Assembly (NCBI GenBank): GCA_903860085.1
Contig: CAIOPD010000099.1
Location: 1 to 22,837, forward strand
Direction: 5' to 3'
Length of the DNA stretch: 22,837 bases
DNA from: an uncultured Pseudomonadota bacterium
Lineage (GTDB): Bacteria > Pseudomonadota > Gammaproteobacteria > Burkholderiales > Methylophilaceae
Positions 9,226-17,224 of this stretch are shown piece by piece. How positions within the stretch are numbered: position 1 is the first letter of the stretch; every line of letters begins with the position of its first letter. Position numbers and translations under genes: made by a program. The notes below the pieces were generated by a model. It was given only the letters and a program-made list of their open reading frames with translations, did not search any database and had not been told where the DNA came from.

Positions 9226-9825
9226 TTAATTGGGCGCAATTTGAGTGAGAATGACTGGTGCATTGCGCGTGGTTGCTGTATTTTCTTGATTTGGGTAACC
9301 AATAATAATAGGTGCAACAGCAGTGTATTTATCTGATATTTTTAACTGCGCTTTTACATCGTTAAGATTTAAGGCTGGTAATGCATTTTCAACCACACAA
9401 GAACCTAAACCCATTGCACAGGCAGCTAGCATCATATTCTCAGCAGCCAGCCAGCAGTCAGCTGAATAAAATGGTGAATCAGTTTTCCCGCAAATAATAA
9501 TGAGTGTTCCTGCATCATAAAAAATATTGAAATCAGGATTGTCAAAAAGCTCCTTCATATTTTGATTGAGCTCAGTGGGGTTTAGTTTTGCCTTGGCAAT
9601 AATCAGCGGTTTGGCAAGGTCTGATAAGGATTTTAACGTTTTCTTATCATTAATAATGACAAAGGCCCAAGGTTCTTGATGCATTGCCGTAGGAGCTCTT
9701 ACTGCAGCTTCAAGTAAACTGCTAATGCTAATTTTTCCCACACGCTTAGCTTGATAGTTGCGCACAGAGCGCCTTCCTAATATCACCTCAAAAAATGTAA
9801 TTTCTGCTTTATGTGACGGTATCAT
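9226..9825 (-). CDS. Nitroreductase family FMN oxidoreductase
   Basis: From this ATG the protein is 199 residues. It shows the nitroreductase fold signatures: FFEVILGRRSVRNYQAKRV near the N-terminus (FMN phosphate contacts), RAPTAMHQEPWAFVII (FMN-binding loop), AAENMMLAACAMGLGSCVV (dimer helix) and PIIIGYPNQ near the end. Such proteins reduce nitroaromatics, quinones or flavins with NAD(P)H; the true substrate cannot be read from sequence. The frame extends upstream to a TTG at 9867. I prefer the ATG at 9825-9823 because AGGA lies about 10 bases ahead of it and because family members usually begin just before the FFE..RRSVR block. The downstream same-strand neighbour is the CBS-domain gene. 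Confidence 0.88.
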   Translation of the reverse strand: MIPSHKAEITFFEVILGRRSVRNYQAKRVGKISISSLLEAAVRAPTAMHQEPWAFVIINDKKTLKSLSDLAKPLIIAKAKLNPTELNQNMKELFDNPDFNIFYDAGTLIIICGKTDSPFYSADCWLAAENMMLAACAMGLGSCVVENALPALNLNDVKAQLKISDKYTAVAPIIIGYPNQENTATTRNAPVILTQIAPN

Positions 9826-10049
9826 CTCATCAATTCCTAAGGCACTTAAGTCAATTTTTATAAGCAAACCTTATCAACAAGTAATGATTTATGTAATCCG
9901 CGTGAGCACGTATATTGGGAAGTAAATTTCCATCAAATGCCGAAAGTACCCAACGTGTTATTAAGGGATATCCTTTAAGTATTCGCAATAATTTATCAAA
10001 TTTTTTATCCAATTCAATTAAATATAATTTTACTTAATGTAGCTAAATT

Positions 10050-10070
10050 TTATTTTTGGATCAAAAATAA
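10050..10070. repeat. Perfect AT-rich inverted repeat downstream of acs
   Basis: TTATTTTTG and CAAAAATAA form a perfect 9-base stem around a 3-base loop (GAT). The element lies 46 bases beyond the acs stop codon, in the 290-base gap before the nitroreductase start. Because it is symmetrical, its transcript ends in a U-rich arm on either strand. It could act as a weak terminator for acs or as a binding site. With only one G-C pair in the stem it is a poor intrinsic terminator. The rest of the gap (9826-10115) shows nothing else I can name beyond a 7-base CTAGTAC/GTACTAG inverted repeat at 10076-10100. Confidence 0.4.
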
Positions 10071-10115
10071 GGTTACTAGTACCAACGCTAAAAGTACTAG
10101 CAAGCCTTCCATTGA

Positions 10116-12104
10116 TTAACGAACTATTTCTTTAAGTTGATCTAATATGGCCGGGTTGTCTAGGGTTGAAATGTCAGAAGTGATCTCCTCTCCCTTAGCA
10201 AGTGAACGTAATAGTCTGCGCATAATTTTGCCCGAGCGCGTTTTAGGAAGATTGTCTCCAAAGCGAATTTCATCAGGCTTAGCGATAGGGCCAATTTCTT
10301 TGCCTACCCAGTCACGCAACTCAGCGATAATTTTTTTCGCAGCTTCACCTTCAGGGCGTGCGCCTTTAAGTACAACGTAAGCAACCACGGACTCACCTTT
10401 AATGTCGTGCGGTTTGCCTACTACGGCAGCCTCAGCTACCAATGGATTGGATACTAGTGCTGACTCAATTTCCATTGTGCCTAAGCGATGACCTGACACA
10501 TTTAATACATCGTCAATGCGACCCATAATGGTGAAGTATCCAGTGACGGCATCACGAATCGCGCCATCGCCGGCCAAATAAATTTTGCCACCTAAGTCTT
10601 CTGGGAAATAGCTAGTTTTATAGCGCTCAGGATCGTTATAAATAGTGCGGATCATGGACGGCCAAGGTTTTTTGATGACCAACAGGCCACCAGTCCCCCA
10701 TGGCACGTCTTTGCCAGTTTCATCCACCACATCAATATCAATGCCTGGAAATGGAAGTGTGCAAGAGCCAGGCACTAATGGTGTGGCACCAGGTAAAGGT
10801 GTAATTACGACACCACCAGTTTCGGTTTGCCAAAAGGTGTCAATAATTGGACAGCGAGTACCACCCACTTGCTCGTAGTACCACATCCATGCCTCGGGGT
10901 TAATTGGTTCGCCTACTGAGCCTAGTAAACGTAAGCTGGATAAGTCGTAGTTTTTAGGATGTGTTGTAGGGGTCGTTTCTGCCGCCTTAATCAGAGATCT
11001 TATAGCGGTTGGTGCAGTGTAAAAAATGGATACATTATGCTTAGCAATCATTTCCCAGAAACGACCTGCGTCTGGGTAGGTCGGAATGCCTTCAAACACA
11101 ACTTGCGTGGCGCCAATGGCTAAGGGGCCATAAGTAACATACGTATGACCAGTAATCCAACCCACATCAGCAGTACACCAAAAAACATCATCGTCGTGCA
11201 TGTCGAACGCCCATCGCATGGTATTCATGGCATGAAGTAAATAACCCGCAGAGGCATGTTGAACCCCTTTAGGTTTGCCGGTGCTACCTGAGGTATAAAG
11301 CAGGAATAATGGGTGTTCAGCATTAACCATTACGGGCTCACACTGACTTAAAGCACCCTCAATCAAATCGTGCCACCATATATCGTGCTGTTTACCGTTT
11401 GGATTCCAAGAAATATCTAATCCAGTTTTTTTAAGCACGACTACGTGTTGTAAGGTTTCACATCCTCCCATGGCAACGCCTTCATCTACCGCTTGTTTGA
11501 GTGGTAAGGTTTTGCCGCCACGATATTGACCGTCAGCGGTAATGACGGCAGATGCCCCAGCGTCATTGATGCGTTCATGTAAGCTCTTGGCTGAAAATCC
11601 ACCAAACACCACAGAGTGAATTAGACCTAGTCGCACGCACGCTTGCATGGCAACAATAGCCTCTATCCCCATCGGCAAATAGATGATTACGCGGTCACCG
11701 AGTTTGAGGTTAAGCTTTTTTAGGCCGTTGGCAAATTGGCAAACCAATGCGTGCAATTCTTTGTAAGTCACTTTTTTAACATCACCGCTATCGGCTTCAA
11801 AGATAATAGCGACTTTGTTAGGTATGGTCTTAAGATGTTTATCTAAACAGTTGACGGAGACATTAAGCTCACCATCTTCAAACCATTTATAAAATGGAGC
11901 GTTGTCTTCATTTAGAGTTTTAGTAAAAGGTTTATTCCAGACTAATAGCTCTCGGGCAAGTTTTGCCCAAAAGCCTTTGTAGTCGGCGCTGGCCTCAGCG
12001 CATAGCTGATGGTAGGCGTCCATGCCAGAAACATTGGCAGATTTAACAAACTCTGCACTCGGTGCAAAAACTCGGTTTTCATGCATAACGGACTCAATTG
12101 ACAT
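10116..12104 (-). CDS. acs: Acetyl-CoA synthetase (AMP-forming)
   Basis: This 662-residue enzyme activates acetate to acetyl-AMP and then acetyl-CoA. It has the ACS N-terminal segment (FWAKLARELLVWNKPF), the adenylate-forming P-loop YTSGSTGKPKGVQH at about 267-280, and the family block FWQTETGGVVITPLPG around residue 425. The hinge region is GRIDDVLNVSGHRLGT. The C-terminal PKTRSGKIMRRLLR contains Lys626, equivalent to the lysine acetylated by Pat-type enzymes in characterised Acs proteins. Length is typical for full bacterial Acs (about 650). The ATG at 12104 has a strong AGGGGAG about six bases upstream. It is divergent from glnE, sharing an 87-base intergenic region. In an obligate methylotroph it would serve acetate salvage rather than growth on acetate; that is inference. 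Confidence 0.97.
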   Translation of the reverse strand: MSIESVMHENRVFAPSAEFVKSANVSGMDAYHQLCAEASADYKGFWAKLARELLVWNKPFTKTLNEDNAPFYKWFEDGELNVSVNCLDKHLKTIPNKVAIIFEADSGDVKKVTYKELHALVCQFANGLKKLNLKLGDRVIIYLPMGIEAIVAMQACVRLGLIHSVVFGGFSAKSLHERINDAGASAVITADGQYRGGKTLPLKQAVDEGVAMGGCETLQHVVVLKKTGLDISWNPNGKQHDIWWHDLIEGALSQCEPVMVNAEHPLFLLYTSGSTGKPKGVQHASAGYLLHAMNTMRWAFDMHDDDVFWCTADVGWITGHTYVTYGPLAIGATQVVFEGIPTYPDAGRFWEMIAKHNVSIFYTAPTAIRSLIKAAETTPTTHPKNYDLSSLRLLGSVGEPINPEAWMWYYEQVGGTRCPIIDTFWQTETGGVVITPLPGATPLVPGSCTLPFPGIDIDVVDETGKDVPWGTGGLLVIKKPWPSMIRTIYNDPERYKTSYFPEDLGGKIYLAGDGAIRDAVTGYFTIMGRIDDVLNVSGHRLGTMEIESALVSNPLVAEAAVVGKPHDIKGESVVAYVVLKGARPEGEAAKKIIAELRDWVGKEIGPIAKPDEIRFGDNLPKTRSGKIMRRLLRSLAKGEEITSDISTLDNPAILDQLKEIVR

Positions 12105-12146
12105 GCAACTCCCCTAACGATGCTTAACGCATTTATAATTTGATTG

Positions 12147-12168
12147 GCTTAATTAATTAAGCGGCCGC
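12147..12168. promoter_or_regulatory. Stacked palindromes in the acs/glnE divergent promoter region
   Basis: GCTTAATTAATTAAGC at 12147-12162 is a perfect 16-base palindrome. It overlaps by two bases the 8-base palindrome GCGGCCGC at 12161-12168. Together they occupy the middle of the 87-base region between the acs and glnE start codons, about 24 bases ahead of glnE and 43 ahead of acs. A dimeric regulator site controlling one or both genes is possible. The stretch also reads as adjacent recognition sites for two rare-cutting restriction enzymes, TTAATTAA then GCGGCCGC. This could be coincidence in a natural sequence. Confidence 0.4.
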
Positions 12169-12191
12169 AACCTAAAGTACACACTTAAAAA

Positions 12192-14963
12192 ATGATGTTA
12201 ACAATTGATATGATTCTATCAGAAAACCAAGCCCCGTCTAGTGATAGGGCTTATGTGCGTCACGCGCTTCTCTGCAGCCCATTTGTGACTAGGTTGTTCA
12301 CAAAAGACGCCACTTTGGTGAGTGATTTGCTAGCAAATCTGCATCTAGAGTATCAGTTAGCTGATATGGAATTATTTATTGCTCAGCAAAATATTGTTGA
12401 TGAAATCTCTTTAAAATCTGCTTTACGTCGTTTGCGGCAACAAGTGATGGTAAGAATTATCGTTAGAGACCTTAATCAGTTAGCAAGTTTAGATGAGGTT
12501 TTACGCACAGTTTCTCACTTAGCAGAACTTGCTATAAAAACCGCAATTAAGTTTCTAACGAGTTGGTTAGGTGCGCAATATGGCCAAGCCACCAACAGTG
12601 CAGGGCAGGTTCAAGATTTAATTGTCGTGGGCATGGGCAAACTTGGCGGCTATGAGCTTAATGTGTCATCGGACATCGATTTGATTTTCGCCTACGAAGA
12701 CGAAGGAGAGACCAACGGGAGTTCGCGGGTTAGCAACCAGGAATTTTTTACACGCTTGGCAAAAAAGCTGATTGCTGCCATTGATGAAATTACTGAAGAC
12801 GGTTTTGTGTTCAGGGTCGATATGCGCTTGCGACCATTTGGCAGTGAGGGCGCTTTAGTGAGTAACTTAGATGCGCTTGAAGATTATTATCAAAACAATG
12901 GCCGTGAGTGGGAACGTTACGCATGGATTAAAGGCCGTGTTATTGCTGGCAATAGTCAAAAAATAATCGCTGTTCTCAAGCCATTCGTATTTAGGAAATA
13001 TTTAGATTTTGGCGCCTTTGCGAGTATGCGTGATTTAAAAATACAAATTAAGCGCGATGTAAACAGTAAGGGCATGCAAGACAATATTAAGCTCGGCAGT
13101 GGGGGCATCCGTGAGATTGAATTTATAGCACAGGTCTTTCAGCTAACACGTGGCGGGCAAGATCTTAGTTTACAAGTGAAACCTACCCTTACGGTATTAT
13201 CCGTATTAAAAAGCAAGGGTCTATTATCAGATAGTGCGGTTGATGACCTGACCCAAGCCTATGTGTTTTTACGTAATTTAGAGCATCGTTTGATGTATGT
13301 AGAGGATGCACAAACACAGGAGTTGCCTAAGACAGACGCCGCGAAGGCTCGTATTGCCCTAGCGATGTGCTTTCAAGATCATCCTGACCTAAGCGCATGG
13401 GAGCAGTTTTTAGCGCAACTCAATCACTATCGCTTAAAAGTGCAGCAATATTTTGACCAAACATTCAGTGATGCTAATGCCGACTCTGATGTTTTAGAGC
13501 TTGAGCAGTCTATTTGGAATGGCACTATTCCTGAAAACGAGGCGCTAGCAGCTTTAAGCGATATGGGTTTTACGCAGGTAGAGGAGACTTTGCGTCGACT
13601 GCAAATGCTACATCAAACCAGTCGATATCGGCAGTTGCCAGAATTAAGTCGACAGCGCTTTGATGCACTGATGCCTTTGGTGATTTCGCAGGCGGCAACG
13701 GCTAAAAATGCAGATGAAACCCTGCTGCGGGTTACAGATTTGCTCGAAACCATCTGCAGACGCGCCAGTTATTTAGCCTTGCTAGCCGAGCATCCGCAAG
13801 CAATGCGTTTGGTTGTGAAGTTGTGTAGCAGTAGTCCTTGGTTGGCTAACTATTTAAATCAGCATCCCATATTGCTTGATGAAGTATTGACTATGGATGG
13901 ATTTGCTACTACAGCGCAATCGCAACTAGCCTATGCTCAACCTAATTTCAAGCTATTGCGTACCGAGTTGTTGCAACGCTTAGCCCTCGCCGAGGGTGAC
14001 GTCGAAAGGCAAATGGATATCATGCGTCACTTCAAACATGCAAATGTTTTCCGCTGTGCAGCGCAAGATATTAACGGTCAATTAGCGTTGGAAACCCTTT
14101 CTGATTACTTAAGCGGGTTGGCGGAGTTGATTTTAAGTGTGAGCTTAGAAACCATCTGGCCGTTAGTGCCTGGGAAACATTTAGATATACCAAAGTTTGC
14201 TGTGATTGGTTATGGAAAGCTCGGTGGAAGAGAGTTAGGATACGCTTCGGATTTGGATATTATTTTTCTTTACGATGATGATGCGCCTCAGGCGGGCGAA
14301 GTGTATGCGCGCTTTGCACAGCGCATTAATAATTGGTTCAATAGTCTAACTTCAGCGGGCTTGTTATATGAAACCGATCTACAACTAAGACCTGATGGTA
14401 ATAGTGGCTTGTTAGTAAGCAGTGTGACTGCATTTAGAGATTACCAATTAAATAAGGCATGGGTGTGGGAGCATCAAGCGATTACCCGAGCACGATTTGT
14501 GGCGGGTGATTGTCTTATAGGCGTCGCTTTTGAAAAAATACGTATTGAGGTTATGACGCAGTCGCGTGACCTACAGTCGCTAAAGTTAGCGGTGATGGAT
14601 ATGCGGACCAAAATGCGTGCCGCGCAACATCTTTCTGCGAGTGAGTTTGATATTAAGCACAGCGTAGGTGGCATTATAGACGTGGAGTTTTTGGTGCAAT
14701 ATTTGGTTTTGGCACACGCACAAAAACATCCGCAACTCACAGAAAATATTGGCAATATTGCTTTATTAAGAATGCTTGCAAAGCTGAATATTATTGAGTC
14801 AGATTTAGCTGAACAAAATGTCGTGGCTTATCGGGAATTTAGGCATATTCAGCACAAGCTTAAACTTCAAGGCGCCAGTCATTTGCGTGTAGCCTTGTCC
14901 GAGGTAAGTAATTATGCTGTATCTGTAAGCGCTTTATGGCAGCATGTGTTTTGCATGCCTTGA
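12192..14963 (+). CDS. glnE: Bifunctional glutamine synthetase adenylyltransferase / adenylyl-removing enzyme
   Basis: GlnE (923 residues; about 946 in E. coli) adds AMP to, and removes AMP from, glutamine synthetase in response to PII status and glutamine. It has two nucleotidyltransferase domains. The N-terminal deadenylylase site shows GMGKLGGYELNVSSDIDLIF (147-166). The C-terminal adenylyltransferase site shows GYGKLGGRELGYASDLDIIF (about 674-693), with the metal-binding Asp pairs intact in both. Helical GlnD/GlnE-type bundles follow each (GSGGIREIEFIAQ and HSVGGIIDVEFLVQ). Both active sites therefore look functional. Two Met codons open the frame; the first, at 12192, is taken, and neither has an obvious Shine-Dalgarno sequence. 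The gene is divergent from acs and may run on into the micro-ORFs and kinase downstream. In other betaproteobacteria glnE is often next to ilvE (from memory); that gene is not here. Confidence 0.97.
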   Translation: MMLTIDMILSENQAPSSDRAYVRHALLCSPFVTRLFTKDATLVSDLLANLHLEYQLADMELFIAQQNIVDEISLKSALRRLRQQVMVRIIVRDLNQLASLDEVLRTVSHLAELAIKTAIKFLTSWLGAQYGQATNSAGQVQDLIVVGMGKLGGYELNVSSDIDLIFAYEDEGETNGSSRVSNQEFFTRLAKKLIAAIDEITEDGFVFRVDMRLRPFGSEGALVSNLDALEDYYQNNGREWERYAWIKGRVIAGNSQKIIAVLKPFVFRKYLDFGAFASMRDLKIQIKRDVNSKGMQDNIKLGSGGIREIEFIAQVFQLTRGGQDLSLQVKPTLTVLSVLKSKGLLSDSAVDDLTQAYVFLRNLEHRLMYVEDAQTQELPKTDAAKARIALAMCFQDHPDLSAWEQFLAQLNHYRLKVQQYFDQTFSDANADSDVLELEQSIWNGTIPENEALAALSDMGFTQVEETLRRLQMLHQTSRYRQLPELSRQRFDALMPLVISQAATAKNADETLLRVTDLLETICRRASYLALLAEHPQAMRLVVKLCSSSPWLANYLNQHPILLDEVLTMDGFATTAQSQLAYAQPNFKLLRTELLQRLALAEGDVERQMDIMRHFKHANVFRCAAQDINGQLALETLSDYLSGLAELILSVSLETIWPLVPGKHLDIPKFAVIGYGKLGGRELGYASDLDIIFLYDDDAPQAGEVYARFAQRINNWFNSLTSAGLLYETDLQLRPDGNSGLLVSSVTAFRDYQLNKAWVWEHQAITRARFVAGDCLIGVAFEKIRIEVMTQSRDLQSLKLAVMDMRTKMRAAQHLSASEFDIKHSVGGIIDVEFLVQYLVLAHAQKHPQLTENIGNIALLRMLAKLNIIESDLAEQNVVAYREFRHIQHKLKLQGASHLRVALSEVSNYAVSVSALWQHVFCMP

Positions 14964-14976
14964 GGGGTGATTTTTC

Positions 14977-15027
14977 ATGTGCAGGCGAAGTCCATTACGA
15001 TTTGTACTCACTGAAGTGTTAGCATGA
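14977..15027 (+). CDS. Candidate 16-residue micro-ORF after glnE
   Basis: ATG at 14977 opens a frame for MCRRSPLRFVLTEVLA. It is preceded by GAGGGGTGA (14962-14970), a strong Shine-Dalgarno match at good spacing that overlaps the glnE stop codon. It has no similarity that I recognise. It could be a leader peptide for the kinase gene 73 bases beyond its end, or chance. The notable points are the good ribosome binding site and the ATGA overlap with a second tiny frame. Confidence 0.3.
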   Translation: MCRRSPLRFVLTEVLA

Positions 15028-15071
15028 ATAGACTTAAATCTAAGAACGGCCATTTGATTGTGATTGGCTAA
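15024..15071 (+). CDS. Candidate 15-residue micro-ORF overlapping the previous one
   Basis: ATG at 15024 overlaps the stop of the preceding micro-ORF in an ATGA arrangement. It encodes MNRLKSKNGHLIVIG and ends 28 bases before the kinase start. It has no ribosome binding site of its own, so it would depend on translational coupling. No known family comes to mind. On its own it would be dismissed; it is listed because of the overlap. Confidence 0.15.
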   Translation: MNRLKSKNGHLIVIG

Positions 15072-15099
15072 ACTAAAAACTACGGTGTCGCTTTAATAT

Positions 15100-16455
15100 A
15101 TGAATTTACGATTACGACTCAATTTACTGATTACAGCCCTATTGTTACTTTTTTTATTGGCTGTTGGATATGTCATTATTAAAGGCACAAAATCCTCAAT
15201 TCAAGAGGGGGTTGAGTCTGCAACGCGGGTAACGACGCAGTTGTTAGATACGGTGATTATTAGCTCAGTGCAGAACCCTGATTGGGGTTATACCCATGAC
15301 GTGCTAAAACGATTTTTACAGTCATTGGGGCATGTGCGTAGCAATGATATTAAGCTTTATAACATGCAGGGTGTTTTGCTGTATCAATCTCCCCCATCAA
15401 AATATCGCGCTAATCAAAATCCGCCGCAATGGTTTATTGATTTGCTTGATCCACATGAAAAGCCTGTGGCAAGATTGGTGCGTTTTGGGCGTTTAGAAAT
15501 TACGCCACAGCCTTTAGGTGCTATACGTGAAGCTTGGGGTAAGGTCAGTTATTTGTTTTGGTTAGGCATGGCCTTCTTTATTTTATTAAATGGGGTGGTG
15601 TACTGGGCGCTGGGTCAATCCCTTAAGCCATTAGGCATGATTCTAAAAGCCATTAATAGAATAGAAAAGGGAGATTTGACGACACGGTTACCTGTATTCC
15701 CTCTGCCAGAATTTGAGCGGATTGGACATAGTTTAAATCGCATGACGGAATCGCTCACCGCGGAGCGGCAGTTGGAAGAAAATCGTCAATTAACACATCT
15801 AATTCAAGAGCATATCGAGGAGGAGCGCCGTAGTTTGGCGCGTGAATTGCATGATGAGTTAGGGCAGTATGTGACTGCAATTAAAACGTTTGCGGTTGGC
15901 ATTACTAATAAAGCTAAGGCAAATATAAGTAGCCCTGGGATGTCTGATATTGAAGCAAATGCCAATGTGATTGTGTCGGCAGCGAATCAAATTTATGATG
16001 GCATGCATAATATTGTGCGCCAGTTACGCCCCGGCGCCTTAGATAACCTAGGTTTAGCCGAGACGTTGAGGGATGTGGTCAGTACCTATCAGGAACAAAA
16101 TCCACAAATTAAAATTAGCTTAGAGCTAACAGGTGATCTTTATAGCTCAGGAGAAACCGTTAGCATTAATATCTATCGCATCGTGCAGGAGTCGCTTAAT
16201 AATGCACTAAAATATGCGCAAGCATCCACCATAGACATTACACTGAGTAAATCGCGTGACGGAGAGTTGCGGTTACATATTCAAGATAATGGCATCGGTA
16301 TGAATTTTGAGGCGGTAGATCAAAGCCAACATTTTGGTTTGCTAGGTATGCGAGAACGCGTACAAGCATTACATGGCAGTTTTAATGTACACTCGGCACC
16401 GAATCAAGGCACGACGATTGCAATCATCATTCCTAATCAATCTTTGCCCCAATAA
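15100..16455 (+). CDS. NarX/UhpB-class sensor histidine kinase with MoxY-like sensor region
   Basis: This 451-residue membrane kinase has a first transmembrane segment at about 8-28 and a periplasmic region at about 29-148. The periplasmic region, with TTQLLDTVIISS followed by an IKLYNMQGVLLYQSP strand pair, resembles the LapD/MoxY N-terminal sensor type. A second transmembrane segment lies at about 150-172, then a HAMP domain (about 173-225). The HisKA_3 dimerisation box is EERRSLARELHDELGQYVTA, with phospho-acceptor His251. The ATPase domain has an N-box ESLNNALKYA (364-373), G1 DNGIGM (396-401) and G2 GLLGMRER (413-420). All catalytic motifs look intact. It is followed after 85 bases by a LuxR-type response regulator, its likely partner. 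MoxY-type kinases are linked to methanol oxidation control in some methylotrophs, but nothing here shows the ligand. There is no strong ribosome binding site before the ATG. Confidence 0.92.
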   Translation: MNLRLRLNLLITALLLLFLLAVGYVIIKGTKSSIQEGVESATRVTTQLLDTVIISSVQNPDWGYTHDVLKRFLQSLGHVRSNDIKLYNMQGVLLYQSPPSKYRANQNPPQWFIDLLDPHEKPVARLVRFGRLEITPQPLGAIREAWGKVSYLFWLGMAFFILLNGVVYWALGQSLKPLGMILKAINRIEKGDLTTRLPVFPLPEFERIGHSLNRMTESLTAERQLEENRQLTHLIQEHIEEERRSLARELHDELGQYVTAIKTFAVGITNKAKANISSPGMSDIEANANVIVSAANQIYDGMHNIVRQLRPGALDNLGLAETLRDVVSTYQEQNPQIKISLELTGDLYSSGETVSINIYRIVQESLNNALKYAQASTIDITLSKSRDGELRLHIQDNGIGMNFEAVDQSQHFGLLGMRERVQALHGSFNVHSAPNQGTTIAIIIPNQSLPQ

Positions 16456-16540
16456 CTGCAAATTAAAAATAGTTTGAACTTAGCGTCTATAAGCTTTGCC
16501 CTAGCTAATAATATAAAGAAAATACCCGGAGAAAAACAAG

Positions 16541-17179
16541 ATGAGTCCTATTAACGTCATGCTGGTCGATGACCACGCTGTAGTTCGCATGGGCTTTAAA
16601 ATGTTACTAGAGATGGATGCTGATATTAAAGTCGTGGCCGAAGCCGAAAGTGGCGAGCATGGCATACAGCGGTATATGGAATTCAAACCTCATGTAGTCG
16701 TGATGGATATCACTATGCCGGGCATGGGGGGGTTGGAAGCGATAGAACGTATTTTGGCTAAAGATGGCGCTGCTAAGATTTTGGTGTTGTCAGCTCATGA
16801 GGATTCTGTACATCCAAAGCGCGTATTAAATGCGGGCGCAATGGGATATTTAACTAAGCGCAGTGCAGCAGAAGAACTAATTAAAGCGATACGTACGGTG
16901 GCTTCTGGCAAGAAGTATCTAGAAGCAAGTGTTGCGCAGCAAATGGCAATCCAACAGTTGTCTGGCAATCAAAATCCGGTAGATGTATTGTCGCCACGTG
17001 AGTTTGAGGTGTTTATGGCCTTGGCGAAAGGTAAAACTACCAATGAAATTGCTGAGACTTTATTCTTAAGTCCGCGCACTGTTGGCACTCATCTATACAA
17101 TATTAAGCAAAAACTGAATGCAAATAATTCAGCTGAAATTGCCCTGATTGCAATGCGTAGTGGACTCATTGACCCTTAA
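16541..17179 (+). CDS. NarL/UhpA/MoxX-type response regulator
   Basis: This 212-residue two-domain regulator has a receiver domain at 4-120 with acidic Asp10 and Asp11, phospho-acceptor Asp56 (VVVMDITMPGMGG), Ser84 at the switch position and Lys106. A LuxR-type helix-turn-helix domain lies at about 148-205 (LSPREFEVFMALAKGKTTNEIA, with LSPRTVGTHLYNIKQKL as the recognition region). The architecture matches the NarL/FixJ group that pairs with HisKA_3 kinases, consistent with the kinase just upstream. The ATG at 16541 is preceded by GGAG at about 11 bases. The target genes are unknown. The gene is convergent with the EamA transporter gene. Confidence 0.95.
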   Translation: MSPINVMLVDDHAVVRMGFKMLLEMDADIKVVAEAESGEHGIQRYMEFKPHVVVMDITMPGMGGLEAIERILAKDGAAKILVLSAHEDSVHPKRVLNAGAMGYLTKRSAAEELIKAIRTVASGKKYLEASVAQQMAIQQLSGNQNPVDVLSPREFEVFMALAKGKTTNEIAETLFLSPRTVGTHLYNIKQKLNANNSAEIALIAMRSGLIDP

Positions 17180-17196
17180 TAAATTAGCACATGGCA

Positions 17197-17218
17197 CCTA
17201 AGTCTTATTGAGACTAGG
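17197..17218. terminator. Possible bidirectional hairpin between convergent genes
   Basis: AGTCT (17201-17205) and AGACT (17211-17215) pair around a 5-base loop. CCT and AGG extend the stem by three pairs with one bulged A. It sits in the 45-base gap between the response regulator stop and the transporter stop, where a shared terminator is expected. There is no T-run on either side, so strength is doubtful. Confidence 0.4.
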
Positions 17219-17224
17219 AAGCCG

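Noticed and set aside
12147..12168. Evidence of vector or synthetic contamination from adjacent rare-cutter sites
   Set aside because: Both flanking genes are complete and no other vector-like sequence is present; a natural palindrome is more likely, so it is kept only as a finding.
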